14,276 bases of DNA from Desulfocapsaceae bacterium (GTDB taxonomy: Bacteria > Desulfobacterota > Desulfobulbia > Desulfobulbales > Desulfocapsaceae): NCBI GenBank assembly GCA_029934775.1, contig JAOZLO010000029.1:1-14276 (forward strand), read 5' to 3'. Positions 1-5,896 of the stretch are shown here, piece by piece (within the stretch, counting starts at the first letter, position 1; the number at the start of each line of letters is the position of its first letter). The translations under genes and the position numbers were made by a program. The notes under the pieces were generated by a model. It did no database searches, was not told the DNA's origin, and saw nothing but the letters and a program-made list of their open reading frames with translations.

Positions 1-2
1 AC

Positions 3-1004
3 CTTAAACGGTTGATTGAAGGTGAAGGCCCTTTGAAACTGGCTCAGTTAAGTGATGAACTGGATAAAGCAGACCTGGAGCTTAAACATTACCAGGCATA
101 TGAGGTAGATCTTCGTGCCTTGGAAAAGGAAGGCATTGTCAACCCGCTGGAACTTGATCGTATCAATGAAAACATAGGGATTTTAAAAGATAAATATAGA
201 TCGGCAAAACGACGATTTGACAGTTATCAGAAGTATGTATTGCCGGTGATGATCGAAAGTGGCAGGGCAAAGGTCAAAAATACTGAATTGTCAATTGAGC
301 AGGTAAAGCAGTCGAGTGTTCATAAAATTGCCAATGCAGAGGCAACATCTCAGCAGGCTAAGGGACAGCTGAAAGCCGTCAAGGCAGCTCTGAAAAAGGC
401 TGAAAATGAACTTGGAAAAACAGTTATAAGAGCACCTCTGGCCGGTTTACTTATACATTATGAGGCATTTAGGAGTGGTGAAATGCGTACACCTCGAGAA
501 GGTGATACAGTCATTGTCAATCAGCCGATTATGTACCTGCCCGATATTTCCAGTCTGGCCATAAAAAGTCGGGTCAGAGAAACGGACTTATTTAAAATTA
601 AAGTGGGCCAGAAGGCTACTATTTTAGTTGAGGCCTTTCCGGAAGACAGGTTTGATGGCGGCTTGGCATTTGTCGGTGCACTGGCCAAAAAACAATCCAA
701 TATGGTCTCGGGCGGGAAATATTTTCAGGCTGTCTTTTCTTTAAATAACGGTGACGAGCGTCTCAGACCTGGGATGTCGGCTCAAATTACAGTGCATGTC
801 GCATCGCTCAGAAACATTCCGACAATACCCATTCAGTCAGTATTCCGTGATGATGGTGGTGACTATTGCTATTTGTGGAATAGTGTCATGTATGAAAAGC
901 GCTATGTTACAATTGGCCAGCAGAATGAAGATTTCGTTGAGATAAAGAAAGGATTGGAAGTGGGGGCGTCTGTTTCCCTGGTTGAACCTGAAAGTGTGCT
1001 ATAA
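3..1004 (+). CDS. HlyD/MacA-family periplasmic adaptor subunit, 5'-truncated by window edge
   Basis: Membrane-fusion (adaptor) protein that would link an inner-membrane ABC exporter to an outer-membrane channel. The frame is open to the left edge (visible start LKRLIEGEG), so the gene begins outside the window, and the TTG at 12 is an internal Leu codon rather than a credible start. The 333 visible residues read as an alpha-helical hairpin rich in Lys/Glu/Gln (about 1-135), then the second half of a lipoyl/biotinyl-like domain (TVIRAPLAGLL, about 138-150). A beta-barrel region follows (about 180-265, containing LRPGMSAQITV), and then a C-terminal membrane-proximal domain. The N-terminal membrane anchor and first lipoyl half are missing. 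The gene lies 27 bp before a MacB-type ATPase, which supports an ABC-linked adaptor rather than an RND-linked one. Substrate unknown. Confidence 0.85.
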   Translation, partial: LKRLIEGEGPLKLAQLSDELDKADLELKHYQAYEVDLRALEKEGIVNPLELDRINENIGILKDKYRSAKRRFDSYQKYVLPVMIESGRAKVKNTELSIEQVKQSSVHKIANAEATSQQAKGQLKAVKAALKKAENELGKTVIRAPLAGLLIHYEAFRSGEMRTPREGDTVIVNQPIMYLPDISSLAIKSRVRETDLFKIKVGQKATILVEAFPEDRFDGGLAFVGALAKKQSNMVSGGKYFQAVFSLNNGDERLRPGMSAQITVHVASLRNIPTIPIQSVFRDDGGDYCYLWNSVMYEKRYVTIGQQNEDFVEIKKGLEVGASVSLVEPESVL

Positions 1005-1031
1005 TCTTTCTTTCATTATTGATAATTTGCC

Positions 1032-1700
1032 ATGATTGTTGAAGTTCAGAATCTGTGCTACCACTATAAGAGAAGCTCCGGCAACATTGAGGTCTTGGAT
1101 AATGTTGATTTTACCCTTGAACAGGGAGAGTTTGTCGCCATAATGGGGCCATCCGGTTCAGGGAAATCTACATTTTTACATATATTAGGATGCCTGCTGA
1201 AACCGGTAAGTGGGAGTTATCGTCTTAACAATGAAGAAATTGCCGATCTGGATGAAAAAAGGCTGGCAGAGATCAGGTCCTGCCAGATTGGCCATGTCTT
1301 CCAGATGTTCTACCTCCTCCCCGGTGTTGATGTTTCCAGTAATGTCTCTTTGCCGTTAATGTATGGCAATATACATAAAAAAGAAGTGCAGAGAAGAGTT
1401 CAGAGAGCAGTGCAACAGGTGGGACTGGTAGACAGGCTGTCCCATAATCCGGCTGAATTGTCGGGGGGTGAGATGCAGCGGGTCGCAATAGCACGTGTGC
1501 TTGCTCAAAACCCCGAACTTATTCTTGCAGACGAACCAACGGGTAATCTGGATCGAAAAAACAGCAACGAAGTTCTGAGGCTTTTCCGGCGTATGAATCA
1601 GCAGGGACATACTATAATTCTGGTTACCCATGATCCTGAAGTTGCTGGTTATGCAAAAAAACAGATGATCCTTGACAATGGCTCCTTACGCAGAGCATAA
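1032..1700 (+). CDS. MacB/LolD-type ABC transporter ATP-binding protein
   Basis: Cytoplasmic ATPase that powers a MacB/FtsX-type (type VII ABC) transporter. All catalytic motifs are intact in 222 residues: Walker A GPSGSGKST at 39-47, Q-loop Gln91 (VFQMF), signature LSGGE at 143-147, Walker B LILADE at 163-168 followed by PTGNLD, and switch His200 (LVTHD). Length and motifs fit the LolD/MacB ATPase group, in which transmembrane segments move by mechanotransmission. It is a stand-alone nucleotide-binding domain; the permease is the next gene, whose start overlaps this one by 23 bp, implying coupled translation. With the upstream adaptor this makes an export system of the MacA-MacB type. The substrate (peptide, lipopeptide, siderophore or macrolide-like compound) cannot be read from the sequence. 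No TolC-like channel gene is visible here. Confidence 0.93.
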   Translation: MIVEVQNLCYHYKRSSGNIEVLDNVDFTLEQGEFVAIMGPSGSGKSTFLHILGCLLKPVSGSYRLNNEEIADLDEKRLAEIRSCQIGHVFQMFYLLPGVDVSSNVSLPLMYGNIHKKEVQRRVQRAVQQVGLVDRLSHNPAELSGGEMQRVAIARVLAQNPELILADEPTGNLDRKNSNEVLRLFRRMNQQGHTIILVTHDPEVAGYAKKQMILDNGSLRRA

Positions 1701-2931
1701 ACGATATTTGTTATACGTAATTTGTACGGCTTCGATTTCATTGATGCTTCACAAAATGCGTTCAGGCCTCAGCATACTGGGTATTGTCTGCGGGGTGATG
1801 ACGGTGCTTGCAGTTTTTGCGATAGGCAAAGGGGCGGAGGTTGAAACTTTGGGGCGGATTGAACAGATGGGTGTTAAGAATATCTATGTTCGGTCAGACA
1901 ATTTAACACAAACCCAGATCAACAGGGCCCAAAAATATCATTCTCAAGGCTTGCAGGCCAGTGATTTAGATCGACTGAAGATAGCTTGTCCAGCTATAAA
2001 ACACACAGCTGCTACCCGTGAAAGGGCAGTTGATCTCATCAGCTTTCCCGAGAATATCAGCCCCAAGGTACTGGAGGTATCGAGCGGTTACAGTCGAATA
2101 CTTGGCTTGTCAATGAAGAGTGGGAGGTTTATTTCAAATCGGGATGTTGTGAACAAAAACAGGGTGTGTGTACTTGGATGGTCTTTGTCTATGGCGTTGG
2201 GCGCTGAAGGAAAACCTGGACAGATAATCCATATTGGCGGCGACTTATGGAAAATTGTAGGTGTAATACAAAAGCAGGATATCCTTGGGGCGGAGAATAC
2301 ACGAATCTCTCTTCAGAATGTCAACGATTTAATCATTATTCCGCTGGGGTCTATTGAGCAACGTAAAAGAGGTGAATTTGTACCACTGTCCGAACTCATT
2401 ATAGAGCTTGATTCAATGGAACAGATGCAGATCTCAACCGCTGTTATAAAAAGAACACTGGAGGTTGCCCACCATGGAGTTGATGATTTTGAAACAATTG
2501 TGCCTTTTGAGTTGTTAGCACAGTCAAAAAAAATACAGAGGACATTTAATATTGTATTTGGTTCGATTGGTGGATTTTCTCTTATTATTGGCGGAATCGG
2601 TATAATGAATATTATGCTGGCAGGTGTTTCGGAACGGGTGAGAGAGATTGGATTGAGGAGAGCTGTGGGAGCACGTCCATACCATATAGTATTGCAATTC
2701 CTTATGGAGTCAGTAATTTTAACAACACTGGGCGGGGTAATCGGTGTAGGCGGTGGGGTAGTCCTCTCGGAAGTCATTTCTCTAATTGCCGGCTGGCCAA
2801 TTTACTATTCTTCTGAGATTATTATGATTCCTCTTACTTCTGCAGTGTTAACGGGTGGTCTGGCTGGATTATATCCGGCAATAAAAGCATCAAGGATGGA
2901 TCCTCGATATGCACTTGGTTATGGGGTATAA
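1678..2931 (+). CDS. MacB/FtsX-family ABC transporter permease
   Basis: Inner-membrane permease of the same exporter, 417 residues from the ATG at 1678 (a TTG two codons earlier is also open). The topology is the MacB pattern. A cytoplasmic start leads into TM1 (about 31-50, LSILGIVCGVMTVLAVFAIG), followed by a large periplasmic domain (about 51-290). Three C-terminal TM segments lie at about 295-317, 345-370 and 380-400. After TM2 is the conserved coupling-helix signature ERVREIGLRRAVGAR (about 318-332), which contacts the ATPase; the C-terminal YPAIKASRMDP is also typical of the FtsX/MacB_PCD families. There is no fused ATPase domain, so MacB is split into two genes here. The 23-bp overlap with the ATPase gene indicates one operon. 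No clear terminator follows, although the next gene has its own promoter. Confidence 0.92.
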   Translation: MAPYAEHKRYLLYVICTASISLMLHKMRSGLSILGIVCGVMTVLAVFAIGKGAEVETLGRIEQMGVKNIYVRSDNLTQTQINRAQKYHSQGLQASDLDRLKIACPAIKHTAATRERAVDLISFPENISPKVLEVSSGYSRILGLSMKSGRFISNRDVVNKNRVCVLGWSLSMALGAEGKPGQIIHIGGDLWKIVGVIQKQDILGAENTRISLQNVNDLIIIPLGSIEQRKRGEFVPLSELIIELDSMEQMQISTAVIKRTLEVAHHGVDDFETIVPFELLAQSKKIQRTFNIVFGSIGGFSLIIGGIGIMNIMLAGVSERVREIGLRRAVGARPYHIVLQFLMESVILTTLGGVIGVGGGVVLSEVISLIAGWPIYYSSEIIMIPLTSAVLTGGLAGLYPAIKASRMDPRYALGYGV

Positions 2932-3001
2932 AGAGACGGCAGGTGAAAAATTTAAATGGCATTTGTCTCGTGATTCAAAAAAATGCGGGTTAATACTTAC
3001 C

Positions 3002-3031
3002 TTGACAATAATGCATAATATATGGTGTAAT
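3002..3031 (+). promoter_or_regulatory. Sigma70-type promoter of the T6SS operon
   Basis: The -35 box TTGACA (3002-3007) is a perfect consensus match. After an 18-bp spacer comes TGTAAT (3026-3031), which matches the -10 consensus in 5 of 6 bases and is preceded by T-G-G at 3023-3025, an extended -10 element. A transcript would start near 3038, leaving a leader of about 50 nt before the GTG at 3089. The surroundings are AT-rich. This is the only strong promoter I see by eye in the window, and it sits in the gap between the ABC cassette and the T6SS genes. It suggests independent transcription of the T6SS module with a housekeeping sigma factor; no sigma54-type site was found here. A short inverted repeat (ATCA/TGAT, 3037-3049) overlaps the predicted start and could be an operator, but this is weak. 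Confidence 0.6.
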
Positions 3032-3075
3032 AACAAATCATTGTATGATAGGTGTTTGAAATAATAATTTCCATC

Positions 3076-3080
3076 AAGGA
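3076..3080 (+). promoter_or_regulatory. Ribosome binding site supporting the GTG start at 3089
   Basis: AAGGA lies 8 nt before GTG 3089. The upstream in-frame stop (TAA at 3065-3067) leaves no ATG, GTG or TTG before it, so the GTG is the first possible start. Confidence 0.6.
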
Positions 3081-3088
3081 CCATTATT

Positions 3089-4591
3089 GTGGGCGCCAAT
3101 ATTCAAACTATATCTCTTATTCCTTATCTCTGTGGTGAGGGGGGGAAGATATGTCTCGATATTTCAGCCATAAAAGTGGAGTCCGGTAAACCTGGAGAAA
3201 GGACAGGGACTTTCATACCTGACTACACCGGCGATTTGCTGGCAGCTGGTTTTAACGCTGAAATACGCACGGACTTTGGTTCTTTTGTGCAGAGTGTGAT
3301 GTTGCTGGCGCAGAGAGATTATTACCCATCTTTGAGTAACCATTCCCCGGCAGTTACAAACAGTTACATAGATAAATGCTGGCTGCAGGCGTTAAGACAA
3401 AATGATGCCGGCGAGACTGCGCCTGGTCAAATCCTGTTTTCGGGACAGTTCAGAGAAGGAGGAGAATCACTTCCTTTTGCACCATTGTTTTTCTGCAATA
3501 AAAAAGGATTGTTTTTTCATCCACCATGTTTTCGTTGCGGTAGAATGTTACTGTTGTGCCATGATGATGAGCTTCTTGGTGAGTTTGAATTGCCTCTCTA
3601 TTCAAACTCACTGCGGCGCTATATGTATTGCCCTTCGTGTACCCCGCTGCACGGTGGGCCCTGGTATACCAGAACTGTAAATGGTGAGGAAAATTCAGTT
3701 GCAAAAGATGCTGGACAGCTGATACAGGACTTTGCGTCGGTCCAGAGTGGAACTGAATCAGACACACGCTTTCCATGCTCTGACTGTTCTCTTCATGAAG
3801 ACTGTTATGGCTCGCCGACGGGACCTTTTGACGCAATTAAGTTTTTCTCATTTTACCCATTTTATATGGTTATTTCTCGGAATGTGTCCTGTAGTGGTCA
3901 AGGTCACCATGACATGATTTCTGATGCTTCGGTGGCATTATTGACTGATTATTGGTTTGCAAGAACCATTTTTCACTCAGGTGAGAAGAGAGGGGAACAT
4001 CCGGTTCAGGTGGAAACTGATCATGTTCTTGACTCTGAAGATCTTGAAATCTTAAATATTCTGGGAAAGGTGAAAAAAAAGTGGGAACGGGATATAAAAC
4101 GTCCTCTTGTTGATAAGACAACTCCTCAAACCGGATTTGAGGAATTCATTTATCCACATACTGACCATTCCCGGAACCGAAAAAACGACCAAGAGAGTGA
4201 TCAGGAGAAGACGGTAATAATTCCCTCAAGTTCTTCCGGAAGGGACCAGATACCAGTAACTGATGCCGGTAATATTAATAGTGCTGCCAGTGGTGATGGG
4301 CTTGAGGAGACAGTTGTTATCCCGCCGGGAGAAAACAGTCCCCAGTGGATTAATAGTGATCTTCTAGGAAGATCTTCAAACCAGGTACAGGACATGGCCC
4401 TCCCCGCCGATACTGGAGATCTGGAAAAAACCGTTCGAATTCCAGTGAATCCTGTTTCACCTCCAGGAGATGTTGAAAAGAGACAGGAGGCCACTGAAAA
4501 CACGGGTAGAAAAGATGAAGAGCAATACGATGATGAAGATGATTTTCTCACCGAGACAGTTGTTCTTAGACCAGTAAAAAGAGATGTTTGA
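3089..4591 (+). CDS. T6SS-leader Cys-rich protein with four C-terminal TVx(I/L) repeats, family not recognised
   Basis: I do not recognise this 500-residue protein by family. No signal peptide or convincing TM segment is visible, so it is probably cytoplasmic. The N-terminal 130 residues have no motif I can name. A Cys-rich middle section has C147-x2-C150 (CFRC), C181-x2-C184 (CPSC) and C230-x2-C233-x5-C239, with extra Cys at 136, 157 and 268; this looks like one or two zinc-ribbon-like metal sites. From about 360 on, the chain becomes polar and probably disordered, and it repeats one motif four times: EKTVIIP (373-379), EETVVIP (406-412), EKTVRIP (446-452) and ETVVLRP (489-495). The last follows an acidic run (KDEEQYDDEDD). 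It is the first gene after the promoter and ends 3 bp before a TagH-C-like gene, implying a T6SS control or accessory role. The GTG start is supported by its RBS. Gene reality 0.95; function open. Confidence 0.8.
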   Translation: MGANIQTISLIPYLCGEGGKICLDISAIKVESGKPGERTGTFIPDYTGDLLAAGFNAEIRTDFGSFVQSVMLLAQRDYYPSLSNHSPAVTNSYIDKCWLQALRQNDAGETAPGQILFSGQFREGGESLPFAPLFFCNKKGLFFHPPCFRCGRMLLLCHDDELLGEFELPLYSNSLRRYMYCPSCTPLHGGPWYTRTVNGEENSVAKDAGQLIQDFASVQSGTESDTRFPCSDCSLHEDCYGSPTGPFDAIKFFSFYPFYMVISRNVSCSGQGHHDMISDASVALLTDYWFARTIFHSGEKRGEHPVQVETDHVLDSEDLEILNILGKVKKKWERDIKRPLVDKTTPQTGFEEFIYPHTDHSRNRKNDQESDQEKTVIIPSSSSGRDQIPVTDAGNINSAASGDGLEETVVIPPGENSPQWINSDLLGRSSNQVQDMALPADTGDLEKTVRIPVNPVSPPGDVEKRQEATENTGRKDEEQYDDEDDFLTETVVLRPVKRDV

Positions 4592-4594
4592 CTT

Positions 4595-5338
4595 ATGATG
4601 CTCTCTGCCGCCCGGATATCTGATGAAATACGAACGCTTTACAGGCAGGATGCTGAAACTGGTCTCCACAGTATCGAAGCGTACCTGGAGAAGCTTTTAG
4701 GAACTCTTCCCGCTCCAGAGAGATTGACTGCTTTGCAAAGCATCTCTGAACAGTTTGTTGACACTGCTGCATCACAACCATTCTTATCGACAATTGCCGG
4801 GGATCAACTGCTGCGGTTTATATCCCTTCTTCTGGGGAAGCAGGTTGGTGCAAGTGAGGTGACTGAAAAACAGTTACATGAGAAACTCTGTACGTCGTTG
4901 GATATTATTTTCGACGGATTGAATGATTTACTGCAGGCTATAAATGGAACTCTCAACAGGGATAACGGGTTTGACGAGACTATCAGACACGTGTTGCGAA
5001 AACAACTTGATGAACGAGGTGATGATAAGCCCCTTGATGAGTATATTGGTCAGATAAGGAGATCATTCTTCACGTCATATGAATCTTTTAAAGAGGCACA
5101 CCTGCTTATCTTGAATAAGGTTTTAGAGGAACTGAATCCGCAGAAAAGTATCAACAAATGTGGAGGAGGTATCAAACTGGGTGCTTTTCGTAAAGCTGAA
5201 GCGTTCGATCATTATACACAACTATATGAGTCTTTGCAGGGCTGGCATGAGTCAGGACGAGGCCTTGAGGAATTTCTCAGGACATTTGAAAAGCAATGCA
5301 GCGATATAACAGATAAACAGAGGGAGATGAAATCTTGA
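4595..5338 (+). CDS. TagH/VasC C-terminal-domain-like T6SS protein lacking an FHA domain
   Basis: A 247-residue, mostly helical, soluble protein. From about 95 to 235 its pattern resembles the C-terminal domain of T6SS FHA proteins (TagH/VasC/ImpI): helix LDIIFDGLNDLLQAIN (102-117), a middle helical segment (about 150-180), then an aromatic-spaced end FDHY..LYESL...(L)EEFLRTFEKQ (204-234). That end recalls the W-x-x-Y...F...F-x-x-x-Y/F-E ending of those proteins. No FHA fold (GR...S..H..I) is present, although TagH proteins normally start with one. Position supports the reading: the FHA gene normally lies directly before tssJ, as this one does. It starts 3 nt after the previous stop, with a weak Shine-Dalgarno and a second ATG at 4598, so translation is probably coupled. 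It overlaps tssJ by 4 bp. Coding is secure; the family assignment is from remembered pattern, not a search. Confidence 0.6.
   Translation: MMLSAARISDEIRTLYRQDAETGLHSIEAYLEKLLGTLPAPERLTALQSISEQFVDTAASQPFLSTIAGDQLLRFISLLLGKQVGASEVTEKQLHEKLCTSLDIIFDGLNDLLQAINGTLNRDNGFDETIRHVLRKQLDERGDDKPLDEYIGQIRRSFFTSYESFKEAHLLILNKVLEELNPQKSINKCGGGIKLGAFRKAEAFDHYTQLYESLQGWHESGRGLEEFLRTFEKQCSDITDKQREMKS
5321..5326 (+). promoter_or_regulatory. Ribosome binding site deciding the TTG start of tssJ
   Basis: AGGGAG lies 8 nt before TTG 5335. The nearby ATG at 5328 is in the frame of the preceding gene, so it cannot serve tssJ. Confidence 0.55.
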
Positions 5339-5865
5339 TTAAAACAATAATACGTGTGCTAATGGTAGTTGTCTGCCTGGTTTTTTTGTCGTCATGTGCT
5401 TCAAAAAAAATGGCCCCGCCAAAGCCGCAGTGGCTTTTTGAAAAAGAGGCGATAACACTCCGTATCAAGGCAGGCCGTATACTTAATATGTATGAGGGGG
5501 CTCCGCACACCTTGATGCTCTGTGTCTATCAATTAAGAGATGATGAGATGCTTGGTCGGTTAGCCTCAAATGAGGATGGTATATATCAGCTTCTTGACTG
5601 CGAATCTTTTGACAGCAGTGTCAGAAATGCCAAAAGATTGATTATCCATCCCGGGCAGGATCTGACTTTCGTTATGGATCGTCTGGCAGGTACCAGAAAA
5701 ATAGGATTTGTTGCGGGGTATTCTCAACTTCAGAAAGAACGTATTGTTCGAATTCTAGATATACCGGTACTGGTTTCAAAAGATGGGAAAACGGCCATTG
5801 CCAAAGAGGTAAGAGGAATTGTCAATCTCGGCTCTGAACAGATTGCCGCAATTCAGAGTTACTGA
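5335..5865 (+). CDS. tssJ: T6SS outer-membrane lipoprotein TssJ
   Basis: Lipoprotein that anchors the T6SS membrane complex to the outer membrane by binding the periplasmic C-terminus of TssM. The 176 residues begin with a lipoprotein signal: MIKTIIR, a hydrophobic stretch, then lipobox LSSC with Cys21 as the lipidated residue. Position +2 is Ala, compatible with outer-membrane sorting. The mature part is the usual small beta-sandwich; TssJ-typical stretches include LMLCVYQL near 60, LDCESFD near 90 and IHPGQ near 105. Length is normal. The start is TTG within TTGA (5335-5338), overlapping the stop of the preceding gene, which suggests translational coupling. A later in-frame ATG (5362) would leave almost no charged n-region and is less likely. 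Confidence 0.93.
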   Translation: MIKTIIRVLMVVVCLVFLSSCASKKMAPPKPQWLFEKEAITLRIKAGRILNMYEGAPHTLMLCVYQLRDDEMLGRLASNEDGIYQLLDCESFDSSVRNAKRLIIHPGQDLTFVMDRLAGTRKIGFVAGYSQLQKERIVRILDIPVLVSKDGKTAIAKEVRGIVNLGSEQIAAIQSY

Positions 5866-5878
5866 AAATTCAATTTTC
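5864..5878. repeat. Perfect 7-bp-arm palindrome at the tssJ stop
   Basis: GAAAATT and AATTTTC are separated by a single C and overlap the tssJ TGA stop. As RNA it would be a weak AU-rich 5-bp hairpin with loop UUCAA. It is not followed by a T-run and tssK follows closely, so it is not a convincing terminator. It might be a processing site or chance. Confidence 0.35.
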
Positions 5879-5896
5879 CGGGGTTAGGGAGATAAT

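Noticed and set aside
12..14. TTG as the start of the HlyD-like adaptor
   Set aside because: The frame is open through the left edge and the product would lack the membrane anchor and first lipoyl half; the gene is simply truncated by the window.
2313..2777. Antisense open frame of 154 codons opposite the permease
   Set aside because: Thr/Pro/Ile-rich shadow over a conserved MacB permease region; no ribosome site.
2933..2969. GAGAC/GTCTC pair as a terminator after the ABC cassette
   Set aside because: Only 5 bp with a 27-nt loop and no T-run; not a credible intrinsic terminator.
4358..4374. GATCTTC-TAG-GAAGATC palindrome in the Cys-rich leader gene
   Set aside because: Seven-bp arms around 3 nt within coding sequence; this length is plausible by chance and nothing around it suggests a function.
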